A stretch of DNA of 64,000 nt. Source: Tretioscincus oriximinensis. Its lineage: Eukaryota > Chordata > Lepidosauria > Squamata > Gymnophthalmidae. Below, in pieces: positions 45,531-56,400 of this stretch. Both the position numbers and the translations under genes were made by a program. The stretch covers positions 2,690,094 to 2,754,093 of the forward strand of contig JAJVDF010000019.1 of NCBI GenBank assembly GCA_022410635.1, read 5' to 3'. Under the pieces are notes generated by a model. The model was not told where the DNA came from and did no database searches. It saw only the letters and a list, made by a program, of their open reading frames with translations. The stretch's first letter is position 1. Every line of letters starts with the position of its first letter.

Positions 45531-46894
45531 TGCCCTCTCCTTAAGATGCCATAGCACCAGTGTGCACAAGAGAGATTTTTTGCATGGTTGCTGGTCTTCC
45601 ATACCAGACAGTGCAAAATTGTTTACTTTTTGCTGTCATCGTTTACTTTTTTTTTAGAAGACTATATTATTAATGACAAATGAATTCATTTTATTTATTA
45701 ATTTGCTTCCAAACATTTCATGCTGATTAATTTCCTTCATTCCAAAAGCTATACGAAAACAAAAAATAGCTAAAATTGATGAGGATGATTCGATTGCACA
45801 ATCCATCAGATGTTAACAACTGAGCCACTCCTAATTAAAACTCTAAACAATGATTTAAGNTTCAGTGATGTCACCACTATTTTAAAGCATTTGAATGTAA
45901 AGCAGTTAGTTACCCAGAAGCAGGTAACTAAACCAGCATATGATGTTTCATACTGATTTTTGAGCTAGTCCCCTAAAGAAGTCATAAATCTGAAACATTG
46001 CTCTAGGAGAGCACATTTTTCCAGCCTTCACCCTCTATCAGTCTATGCCACTAAGTACATTCAAGAGATGGTATCATCTTGACCTTTTGTTTCATATATA
46101 AGAATGTTTGAAGGATGACATTGTCTTACTGCAGGGCAAATTGAGATAGAAGAGTAGCTAGATAGCTGTCCTTTGGCATTCACCTTGACCAGTAAATTAC
46201 GTAGGAAAAAAATGCTTAGGAATTCATTCAGTTTGGAAAGAAATCCTTTTAGAAAAAAAAATATCCATGAAATTGTACCTTCGTTGATTAGCCATACTAT
46301 TTTCCTGGTAGAATGGTGAATCAGAATTAATTACAAATAGATCAGATTGTTGAAACTGCAGGTGAATAGATCTGGAGTGTATGTATGTAGGTACATAGGT
46401 TTGCTTTCTTATACTATGAAGTTTAATATTGATACGTAAAGTGGAGTTTTTGACTATATAGCAACTGTACAGCTAAGACAGTAAAGCATCGTGATAAGTG
46501 GTGTAGCACTTTCATCTGATACAGAGCAGTATTTGCTTGCTAGTTGGCAGATGAGTAATGAAAAATACACTTAGAAATAAAACTAAGAGTCAATATAGCT
46601 GGACAGTCAACGTCATAAGGACAGATTGAAAAGAGCAATTTAACCCTTTAAGAAGTGATCAAAAAGGAGTACAATTAGGAAGTTTTAGAATGAAAACATC
46701 CTCCTTTTCCAGTGGTTCTTTATATCTATCAATATTCATATATGTATATTTTCTTTTTCAAGCAGCGATTGATTGCCCTGTGAGAACATCTTCAAGTGAA
46801 AGTTCAGCATGAAAGTTGCAAGTAAAAGGGACAAAATAGTGGTAAATGATTCATAGATGTAAAGATTGTTGAAGGAAATTTCAAAGTTGCTCAA
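45531..46894. other. AT-rich DNA with the second arm of a 41-bp inverted pair
   Basis: 46049-46089 pairs with 43911-43951. No gene recognised. Confidence 0.45.
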
Positions 46895-47365
46895 CAGTAA
46901 GGGTCGCTTAACGGGGCTTGTCCCAGGCGCGGCTGATTTGCTGCTGGTGGCGAGGAAGGGAGAATCCAGCTTCTTCTTCCTCGTCACCGCGGCACTCTAG
47001 GGCTGCCGAGACTCACGACTCACTGCTCTGACAGCAAGTCATGATGACTTCCGGGTGCAATGGGGGCTTTAAAAAGCCCCATCGTGCCACTTCCTTTCTC
47101 TTTGGTGGCAATGCTTCTCATGAACACTCGTGTCCACATGTCACTCCGGCCTTTGCTGGAGATGAAGGGCTGCAAGAAAGCTACTCTTAAAGACCTCCAC
47201 TTTTGGGTTTGTGTTTATATAGTTTATATGTTTGCTGTTATGTTGAATATCCAAGATGTGTACCAATCCTGAGTTATGCACTTTAAATTAGTCTGTATCA
47301 GGTATTGCATATTGTTATGTTTCACGTTTAGGTTTTGTAATAAAAATGGTTGTTTTTCATAATTT
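46895..47365 (+). mobile_element. LTR-like segment, family B, plus strand
   Basis: Starts 'gggtcgcttaacggggcttg', echoing the minus-strand start of family A ('cttaccggggcttgtcccc'). It has CpG-rich sequence, a TATA-like 'ctttaaaaag' at 47067-47076, then AT-rich sequence and 'aataaa' at 47339-47344. The GC-to-AT polarity and TATA-to-AATAAA layout match family A and the minus-strand block at 590-1250. No coding sequence recognised. Confidence 0.45.
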
Positions 47366-48924
47366 GGTTTGATTCTCCTTCCTTTAGCCATCTGCTGCAA
47401 GGAAACTTCAGAACAGTTGAAAGATATATCTGTTTTTATCCATGGCTGCATCAAGATGTCAGTTACTCATTTTGCTATATTTTGATTTTTGAAGTAAAGC
47501 ATGAATATTTCAGAATATCTATGCTTTATTCCAGAATTTCTGAATACAGCTCAATCACTAAAAAACACCTGGATGCAGGTCTAGTTATCCTATCAGGATG
47601 GTTGAAGAAGCTTCAAAAAACTAAGCAGGTCCAAGTTTACTTTAAATTAAAATTAATTCCATTTATACTCAAAGGACACTGTACCTAGAAGGAATTTGTT
47701 CCTATTAAACAGAGCTGTTTTCCATATATTAAATCAAGCTGTCATTTTTACATAATATTAATCTTATTTTAAATATCTAGAAATCTAATACCTTCTGTTT
47801 TCTCCAGGGTACTTTTTGTGACACAAACTTTTTAATCAGAAACGTTTTGACATTCACCTCACATTCCCGTTTTTTTAAAAAATTGTAACGAATTATACTG
47901 TATTATCATTTTCAGTTTGCGGTTTGTTTTGGATTATATATTTGCCATTTTAGTATATGCATGTATTAAAAATCAAACAAAGATGCTTCCATTCACTCTA
48001 AAATTAAGCAACAAAGACCATTTTAACATTGCCATGCCTTTATGGGACATTCAAAATCGAAATAGTATTCTGCATAGCCTTATTTAAAGTGCCAAATCTC
48101 AATGTGACAACATATGGGAAAGAGAAATGTTAGCCAATTTTTTAATCGTCTGTTTCACAATGTCTCCAAAATCGGGTATCACCTGAAATATCTCAAGCAA
48201 TATTCTTCTCAAAATACCTTAATTCACTTGGCTATCCATCTTGACGAAAGCTTGTATTTTGAAATTTTTTTTTAAAGAAAACAACTTCTTACTTTGTAGT
48301 ACTTACAGATTCTTTGAATTTTAAAAGAGTGGCTTATACTACTTCCCAATTCTATTTTATCTAGACCTGAAACAAATTTTCATTGCAGTGTTCCTAGCAA
48401 AGTCAGAGTTGCTTGTTTAAAGCCAATGACTGATACACCATCATGATACTATTGAATCCTTCCAATACAAACTTTGAAGACATTTACTCTTTACTATTGC
48501 TACCCAAAGAATTTTATGTGCATGAAACTTCAAATTATTTTTTTGATAAGATGCAGTTACAATGCTGACACAGTAACTTATTTTTAAGTTAGTTTCCATT
48601 TTAACTAACTGATGGGAAGAAACCAATTCTTTTTACTCAGAGAGATATATGCGTTACAAATGTCCAAATTAGGCTTCACTGAAATTTCTAAAATAAAGAG
48701 ATTGCTTGTCATTTTCATGAAGCTTTGCCAGGTTTGAACAACTTTAAAGGGAAATTCTCGCAGTAAATAAAGACATGTTAGACCTGATAACACTTGTTTT
48801 AATCTAACTTCAGTCCACTTTCACACTTGAAAACAACACATGATTAGTAATTTTCTAACTCCAAAGTGGCATTTCTGAGTTAAAGAATGAGAAAATAGCT
48901 TGGTGCTTTGCTGATGTGNTCTTC
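47366..48924. other. AT-rich DNA, no gene seen
   Basis: A 112-codon frame at 47350-47688 has no recognised domain. Confidence 0.45.
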
Positions 48925-49175
48925 CATTCCAATAGTATTTCAACAGCAAAGGTAGTGGAAATCCAGGGCCTTCTTTGTGGTTGCCCCCAGTCTATGGAAT
49001 AGTGTCCCGCTCGTGATGTGTCAGTCACCATCACTGCTTTCTTTTAGAAGATCTTGGGTGAAGAAATGCAACTGCTTTTCAATATGCCAATTTTGTACTG
49101 TTGTTTTATTTTTGGCTGCCCTGAGATCTTTGGGTATAGGGCAGAGTATAAGTTTAAATAAATAAATAAATAAAG
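48925..49175 (+). repeat. CR1/L2-type LINE 3' end
   Basis: 'ctatggaatagtgtcccgct' (L-W-N-S-V-P-L-V), 'tttcttttagaagatcttgg', 'ccctgagatctttgggtata' and (AAAT)n match the other LINE tails. Confidence 0.65.
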
Positions 49176-49604
49176 TGAGCTGAAGCTGGATTAATCTTAG
49201 GTATAAATAGGGCCTTTTTTACCATATTATTCCTGCATAAAAATTAGTTGGCTAGATCTAAATTTAGTGTACTAATTATACAGATTGTCCGTTATCAGTT
49301 ACATGCTGCCATCTGCTAGCTTTCAATTGTCAAAAACTTACTGCTCACTATGAAAATCACCTCTCCATGACCAGTAATGTTCCATACAGCTTTGTCTTTA
49401 TTAAGGGTATTTGGGGTATTAGCCTTAGATCAGTTTATGAAACCATCAGTGTCCTCAGTCTTACTAAACATGTGTTACATTCCCTGAGACTTTCCCTTGA
49501 AAATCATCAAGAAGGNAACTGATATGCAGCCAGCAAGAAAACAGACAAAAAATACCAGGAAGTCGATACCGCACATGTTGACCAGTTGAGTCTGCATTGT
49601 CCTG

Positions 49605-49890
49605 TTGGCTGGCTCAATCGCTAAGAAAACGGTCTCTCACCTGAGAGATTGAGTTTCGAAGCCCTGTGTCAGACGTGTGGAGGGGTGAGCACCTTCCACT
49701 AGCCTGTAGCTCTAGCCAACCCAGCTGTTCAAAAGCAAGAATTGCAAGAAATTGCAACTGACTGCAAATAGATAAATGGGAACCACCACAGCCTGGTGGG
49801 GAAGATAGAATGTCAGCCTTCAGGCAAAATAGCCTTGTAAGCTGCTTTGAGTCCCTTTGAAAGGTGAGAAAAGCGAGATATAAGAACCCA
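49605..49890 (+). repeat. tRNA-derived SINE with tail
   Basis: 'tggctcaatcgctaagaaaa' (box A-like), 'gagagattgagtttcgaagc' (box B-like) and 'gagcaccttccactagcctg' are as in 11462-11570. The tail is 'gtaagctgctttgagtccct' followed by 'gcgagatataagaaccc', then the TTC tract. Confidence 0.7.
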
Positions 49891-49896
49891 GTTCTT

Positions 49897-50075
49897 TTCT
49901 TCTTCTTCTTCTTCTTCTTCTTCTTCTTCTTCTTCTTCTTCTTCTTCTTCTTCTTCTTCTTCTTCTTCTTCTTCTTCTTCTTCTTCTTCTTNNNNNNNNN
50001 NNNNNNNNNNNNNNNNNNNNNNCTCCTTCTCCTCCTCCTTCTCTTTCTCTTTCTCCTCCTCCTCCTCCCAGTATC
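49897..50075. repeat. (TTC)n microsatellite with assembly gap
   Basis: A pure TTC tract to 49991, 31 Ns at 49992-50022, then imperfect CTC/TTC pyrimidine sequence. True length unknown. Polylysine, polyarginine and polyphenylalanine frames here are artefacts. Confidence 0.95.
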
Positions 50076-50084
50076 CTGCCTTCC

Positions 50085-50215
50085 CTCATGCCATGGTACA
50101 TAGACAAGCTGTTGAATGGAGAAAAAAAGGTATTCCCGGACAGTGGAACTTTTTCCCAAGTGGATAACTGAAGCTCCATTACCACGTGGGGCAGATTCTT
50201 AATCATCTAAGTACC
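50085..50215. repeat. Unclassified repeat shared with 14935-15200
   Basis: See the blocks listed for 14935-15200, same orientation on the plus strand. Its position right after the SINE and TTC tract may be chance. Confidence 0.4.
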
Positions 50216-50693
50216 ATCGCAGCACAAAATCCCCATGGAAAGGAAACCTGAGTTTGGCAGAGGTCTGTTTCTTTTTAAAAGAGCATACTGTAAATCCTGT
50301 TGGTTTATCCACATCTTATCTGATTCTCAGGTATTCTCAGACAAAATGTTCACTTGCTTTTAACTGCGAAAATGATTCTATTAAGTATTCCACATTATAG
50401 TTAGTGATATGTCTCTATGTATTTGTCTACACCATTCTGATAGTACATTCTGACAGCTCTATGATTTTTTAGGTGAACAAAATACTTCTTGTCCATCTTA
50501 ACTCTCTTTTCCAGCTGTTTCATAAAGTGCCTCCTAGTTGTAGTATTTGTTGAAAATATTTTTTACCTTTGTCACACCATGCATGATTTTATATTATTTA
50601 ATCAAGTCTTTAAACATCATCGATATTAACACCAAACCACGTCTGTAATCATAGGAAGTTATACATAGCATGTGTTACTGCAGAAATAGGAGA
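50216..50693. other. AT-rich DNA, no gene seen
   Basis: No recognised structure. Confidence 0.4.
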
Positions 50694-50780
50694 GTAGAAA
50701 AAGACGTGTCTATGAAAGCTTATGTCACCCACTTTTCTCCTGTTAGTCTCTAAGTGATACTAGCCCCTTTGGTAGAAAAA
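50694..50780 (+). mobile_element. 69-bp Penelope-like insertion with 9-bp direct repeats
   Basis: 'gtagaaaaa' at 50694-50702 and 50772-50780 flanks 69 bp matching the Penelope-like terminal repeat: 'gtgtctatgaaagcttatg', 'cacttttctcctgttagtct', 'tagcccctttg'. It is 5'-truncated inside stem II of the hammerhead-like motif, and its 3' end stops a few bases short of 'ctggac'. Confidence 0.7.
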
Positions 50781-51924
50781 TATAAGTTACCAGAATATGA
50801 ATCTCTTTCATCCATTTGGCTTCCGAGGGAAGCATATAGTACAGAAATCAACTCTATTGACCTCAGGAGCTGCCATTATACTAGTTGCTCAAGCTGTAGT
50901 GTGCAAAATGTATAGATAGTTCAAAAATGATATCCAAGGTTGTGTAGCAGAACAATACACTCACGTGTGCAATTTGCTCTGCTGATTAACATGTATTATT
51001 TATATGGCAAAGAGCTAATCCTTTACATGTCTTTCATTTGGGCTGTTTTGGAATAACATTTTCCCCAATAAGAATGCTTAATTATATTAATTAATTGTCT
51101 GGCATTGATGATATTAATAAGCTGTTATGAAGATAAGGAGAAAAACAATAAATTTAATTCTGGGTTTTGGACTGCAGCATCTATGATTCAAGCTAATTGC
51201 TCCAAATGGATTCCCAAGGCATATTATTTAATTCAGTCTTTGACTCTGCTAAATCTCTGGTGGGCTAAATGAAAGGAACTCAATTTGATTCTCAACTTTT
51301 TACATGTTGCATTCAGTAACTATTTCCTAGATGTTATCAAGACACTTTTAAGAAGTTATTCAAAACTGTTTGAGTTTCGGATATGCTTTCAGAAAATTCT
51401 TTCTGTTTTTAAAGCAACTTTAGGTTTAACGTCATGGTAATTCTATTCAAGAAATGTGTAATGTTATTATTTGATGTCATTTGCAATATCCTTTTTTCTT
51501 CCAGTTATATCAGTATGTGTGATTGCTGTAATGGGGTTGAAGGAAGATTTAATGAAAAGCTGAATACTGAAAAACAGAATTTTCTCTAGGCTTTTATGGC
51601 CTTTGATGTTTTAGATTCTCTGAGTAGGAAGAGCAGCATTACAGAAAGGAGGAGGGAATTGAATAAAAGGAAGCAAGTACAGAAGATCAGATAGTTAAAA
51701 AGTTGGTAAAAGACAGATTTGTCCAATTTAAAATAAAATATATTGAATTTAAGTACGGAATGGAGGATAAACTTTCATGGAAGATAAAACATTAGATTCC
51801 ATTTCATTTAAACTTCATTTTGTAACATACATTTATCTACTGCCAGCCTAGATAACAACAACACCTCTGTTTCTAGGTGCATATAACTCTTTAAAAAGAA
51901 ATCCAGGAACTTGCTTTTTCAGCT
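50781..51924. other. AT-rich DNA, no gene seen
   Basis: No recognised structure. Confidence 0.4.
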
Positions 51925-52130
51925 AGGAACAGGGTCGCGAGTTGCATGAGGCGCTTTTAAATATGCCTGCTATTCAGCCACACCCCTGCGCCGTCTTGCG
52001 TGGCCCACCGGCATGTCCCCAAGGTGCACAGCACCCCGACATCACCCTGACACGCTGCGGACCACCGCAGGACGCTCCGTTCTGCAAGGCAACTCTCATC
52101 AGCCTCAGGGCTCGGTGAGTCTTTTGCTTT
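51925..52130 (-). promoter_or_regulatory. CpG-rich island with TATA-like box, origin unknown
   Basis: A 200-bp GC-rich block in AT-rich DNA. On the minus strand 'catatttaaaagcgcctcat' (about 51945-51965) looks like a TATA box followed by an initiator region. It resembles the promoter ends of families A and B in style, but I cannot align it to them. It is followed on the plus strand by an AAAG-rich tract (52155-52195). It could be a degraded LTR or a host promoter; no exon is recognised nearby. Confidence 0.35.
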
Positions 52131-53199
52131 CATGAAGTTAAGAGCAAGTGACAAAGGAAAGGAATAAGAAAGAAAGAAAAAAGAAAGAAAGAGATTATGA
52201 TCTAAACCGGTGGGTCCGGACTAATAATACATACAGGAGGGATCTGAAACAGATCTGTTTGCAAGATGACACTACTTTAGCCTGCATCAGCTTCTATATT
52301 AGCACAAAGCTCATATGGATTCTTAAATAATAGGAAAATTATACATTTCCATATCAAGAGGCACCTTTTTCAAACCATGAGAAGGACAGGTTGATTGGAG
52401 GTCCATATATTCCTGTTTTCCTGTGTAATCTGGGGAAGTGTATATTTTATCATTGATAAGTTATTTTATTAAGTTTGGTAAAAGGCATGATGTAATCTCT
52501 TATAATAGAACCCATAAAACCAATGGCAGAGCTTTAGTGACATAGATGACAGGTAGGTAGGTAGCTTTTTAAAAAGGACAATGTCAAACTACCTAACAAT
52601 TGTGCTAATTTCACACAGTAACATGGTAAGATTATGCTCAAAATTTTGCGAACAAGATTTTTTCAATATAAGAACAAGAACTATCAGAAACACAAAAACT
52701 GGACTGCAATGAGGATTAAAAAGAAACAAAACTTGATTCAGTTCAAGATTGGGAAAAGAATCTGACAGCGTCATTGTCTCCTTATTTATTTAGTAGTATA
52801 TGCAGAGTACATCATGTGAAATTCTGGCTGGATGAATGAAAAACTAGAACTGAGACTGATGGGAGAAATATCAGCAAAGCTATGTTACTCCAATGGCAAA
52901 AAGGTAAACCTCTTAACAAGAACAAGCAAGATATAAAAGCTGGTATGAAACGCAATATTTGTAAGACCATAGGACCTGGTACACTCTCCTCCTCACAAAC
53001 AGAGGGAAGAAACAGAAGTAGCATCAAACTTTATTTTTCTTAAGCTTAAATATCCTCTCATGCATTAGTGTTGCCATGAAACATTGCTTGAAAAAGGAAA
53101 GTTATGGCAAACCTGGACAGCATTTTAAAAACAGAGGTATCACCTTGTTAATAAAGGTCCATTCTGTCAAAACTAAGATTTTCTCATTAGTAGTGTGGC
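52131..53199. other. AT-rich DNA, no gene seen
   Basis: (AAAG)n-like tract at 52155-52195; otherwise no recognised structure. Confidence 0.4.
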
Positions 53200-53475
53200 A
53201 GATATTTATTTATTTATGTGTTTGTTTGCTTGTTTGTTTATTTGTACTTATATCCCACCCTATACCTGAAGGTCTCAGGCCAGTCAACCAAAAGGTGGCA
53301 CATATAGCTTTTGTTGCTTTCTCCACAATAGATACCCTGTGAAGGAGGTGGGGCTGAGAATGTTCTAAGCCCAAGATCACTCAGCTGGCTTTCATTGAGG
53401 AGTGGGGAATTGAACCAGGAGACTACCAGATAAGAGTCCAACACTCTAACCACTACACCAAACTGGCTCACTATA
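53200..53475 (-). repeat. Sauria-type tRNA SINE, near full length
   Basis: Minus strand: 'gtgagccagtttggtgtagt' head (53475), 'ctggttcaattccccactcc' (box B), 'gatcttgggcttagaac', 'cagccccacctccttcacag', 'ggtatctattgtggag', then a tail 'ctgagaccttcaggtatagg' and '(aaac)n(aaat)n' ending near 53200. The head-to-tail order fits a tRNA-headed SINE with a LINE-derived tail. Confidence 0.8.
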
Positions 53476-54439
53476 GATAGACTATAAGGAAGGCTGAGCA
53501 CTAAAGAAGCAACACATTCAAATTGTGGCTGACATTAAAGCAAACAGAAAAGAAATGCTAAATGGAGAAAGAAGCCAAAGACAATATGAATGTTTACCAG
53601 CATTTTATTTTAAATCACTATTCCATTAACGATTGTTTTAGTTGTTTTTTTGCATTCATATTGATTTTGTCATTTCTCTTTTTTTTTGAGATTTTTCTGT
53701 TCTGAGAGAAACATTTCTTGCAGATACTTTGGCCACATCAAAAACGTTGACATCAGAAGACAGGTGTAAGATAAGGTGGATATATAATATAATGGAAGCA
53801 ATTAGGATAAAGTTGAAGAACCAATAAAGGATTGATTGACCTGGCATGCTATGGTTCAAGGGATCAAAAAGAGTTGGATATGACTGGATGACTGAGCAGC
53901 AACTAAACAATGTGGTATGGAGCCAAGTTTGAGCTTTTACATTTCCATCACCTTCATTATGTCTTCCTTCTGTGCCCTGGATAACAGGGGTGGGAATCTG
54001 ACAAGGAGAGACTGTGAGTGGACAAATAATATGGATCAGCTATGGACTCCAAGGACAGAAGCTTTTATTGGAAGATATTTAAAAACCTTGGATCTTGTTC
54101 TCTATGTTCATTAACCAGCTCCAACATCTGAGAAGATTGTTCTTTAACATTATTTTTAATGCTTCTTATCTTTTAATACTGATTTTTTACATGGTTGCTT
54201 GCTGTTTTATTCTTCTTGTTAACTTCTTAGGATTTTTGTTAAAAAGAAAATGTATGAAAATAATGCAGTGAATTAATTAATACAGATAATCCAAGGCAGA
54301 AAAATATATCTTCTAATAATGGAACCTTTTCAATTTCTTCAGGAATTTTACCCGCAATCTTCTTTATGAATCAGGTTCTTTATGAACAGCCTTATAAATC
54401 TGGTTCAAAGGAACTCACTAGTTCACTTTAAGAGAGTTC
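53476..54439. other. AT-rich DNA, no gene seen
   Basis: 'gatcaaaaagagttggatat' at 53863 and 'gactggatgactgagcagca' look like a further SINE or LINE fragment but were not assigned. Confidence 0.35.
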
Positions 54440-54560
54440 TAAAAAACTGTGACTGGTCCAAGGTCACACGAATGGTTTCATGGAGGTGTGTGGAATTGAA
54501 CTGGGAGACTACAATACACTCTGCTGGAAGTCCAAGACTTCACCAAACTAGCTATCTGCT
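54440..54560 (-). repeat. Sauria-type tRNA SINE head, diverged
   Basis: Plus-strand 'gtccaaggtcacacgaatgg', 'gaattgaactgggagactac' and 'cttcaccaaactagct' are the reverse complement of the SINE head and body seen at 53340-53475. Confidence 0.6.
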
Positions 54561-55054
54561 TCTCTTCACTCCTGCTTTCCAATTCCATAATGACACTGCT
54601 GAAACCAGCTTGTAGCTTTAGAGATTGAAAGAAGAGTGAAGACTTATTATTTTCTTCCAGAACACTTGAATGTTTTCATGTTAAACCTTCCTAGGCCTTA
54701 GGAGCATGAGCTGCCCACATAATCTAATGGCAGGACAAAAGATAGCAGATCTTCCACCCAATATAGGGTCTATTTTTCTGACACAGTAACAAAAAGATAG
54801 CATAATTCATCCTGCATTTATTTTAAAAAGTATTTTTCCAAAATATTTTGTGTAAGATTATAGGTTCATCTAATAACATACAGTGCCTTGCAAGGCATTG
54901 TAAATACAATAATATAATAAAGCCCTCAGCCATGGATTGGGAAAGTGAGGAGGAAAATTAAGCTCATTAACAAAGATTAATTTCAAGGAGGAAAATGAAC
55001 TGTGAATCCTGGGAATGGGATATGTTTAGGCTGTTTTAGGGAATAAGCATTGCC
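54561..55054. other. AT-rich DNA, no gene seen
   Basis: No recognised structure. Confidence 0.35.
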
Positions 55055-55560
55055 GGCGAAAGCTATGCAGTCAGTAGCCACAATAAAATTAGTGATCAAA
55101 TGCCGTTTATTGCAATACATCAAATAGTTAGCATTAAATACATTGCTCATTAAGCATCTTTGTACATTCTTGTAAGTGGAATAAATAGAGGCCATGGCGA
55201 GGAATAGTAGGAAAGTAAGAAGGTGCAGCATCTTGGTTGATTCTCCCCACAGCCCATGCTGTGCAGCCAACAAAGGGCTGACCTAAGGGACACACCTGCC
55301 ATGCCACCATGGTGAGGCAATTTGGCATGGTTCACCCAAAATGCAAGCCCCGCACAGCCCATTGCTGGGCAGAAGCCAAAACCAGGCTCACTCCTACAGC
55401 AAGCATTGCTGAGCCCTTTGCATCGGCAGATACCACCTGGTCCTTGTGAGCCCTGCCCAGCCCATGTTGAAGGCAAACCACCAGAGGATCAAGGGGTTTT
55501 TATAGAACTCACATCCTCAATGCCACAAAGTCACATTCAGATTACAACCCCTTCCCAAGG
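55055..55560 (-). mobile_element. Family A terminal segment (diverged), 3' part of SGNH-bearing relic
   Basis: 'gccgtttattgcaatac' gives a minus-strand AATAAA (55106-55111). 'gaggccatggcgaggaatag' and 'gaaggtgcagcatcttggtt' match 32452-32490 ('gggtgcaggtgcagcatctt'), and 'accagaggatcaaggggttt' matches 32752-32775. Divergence from the 1-530 and 32.3-kb copies is high. Confidence 0.6.
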
Positions 55561-56400
55561 GTAAGCTCCAAGCCAATTAATTCCTTAAAGGGCATTCACA
55601 AAAGTAGGGGATAGTCCAGGGATTTGGCCATCTAGGCTAGTAATTATCCCTTTCAGCCAGGCAAGATGTGCACACACCACAAGAGCAGCATTTGTGCCAG
55701 CTCCTGCCAAATCACCTCCTACTCCTGTAGCCAACCTAGTAGGGCCCAAGAACTTGCCACTGCCATGGCTCACTACCAACGTTAAAGAGATGCACCCCAT
55801 CGTCTTTGAACAGTGCAATTGCCACAAAGGTAATGGCTGCACAGGCCGCAAAGGTAGTGTGCCACACAACCATACCACCATTGTTCAAGAACTCATTTGG
55901 CAAATTTCACATTCGTCCACCTCATGGTGAGAGTTACCTTCTGAGAGTCACGGGTGCCCATCTGACAACAAACCAGGTACGGGGACCAGATCCACTTCAC
56001 TTTCAATAGAAAGTGTGCAAGTTTCTAAATCCCAGTGTACCAGGTCAAATCTTTGGACGATATGCAAATCATTTTCACCTGGCTGAACACAACTGCATCA
56101 GGTGCACCCAGGCGATGAATGGTGTCAAAAAGCAAAAGAAAGAGGTGGCCAGCATGGCCCACAGCATACCACAATTCTTGAACTAAGACACATTGGTTCC
56201 AATTGGCAGCTGCAGGTTGGTTGTTACTATGATTCTGCTAAGAAACGACATGCCCAGAAAAATGATACTGTGGTCTACCATTGAGACCTGCTGGGGATCA
56301 CCTGAAATAAAAGGAAGAGAGAAAGTTACAAGGCAACTGGTCGAACAGAGAAGTGACCGAGCAGCAGCAGCTAATAGCCTGAATCCCACCAATATAAATT
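55561..56400 (-). pseudogene. SGNH-hydrolase-like gene of a retroelement, second decayed copy
   Basis: Minus strand: 'VSMVDHSIIFLG' near 56230-56300 is the block I region (compare 'WIMGHSIVYLAG' at 17.8 kb), and 'LQLPIGTNV' follows as 'LILPPGTRV' does in the other copy. 'NNGGMVVWHTTF' near 55860 and 'ALFKDDGVHLFNVGSEPW' near 55775-55830 are the block V region with D-x-x-H. Stops and frame changes separate the parts. It lies immediately 5' of a family A terminal segment, exactly as at 16565-17837, which fixes the gene order of this retroelement family. No RT, RNase H or recombinase remains. Confidence 0.65.

Noticed and set aside
49614..50206. Polylysine/polyarginine/polyphenylalanine proteins
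   Set aside because: Translations of a TTC microsatellite across an N gap.
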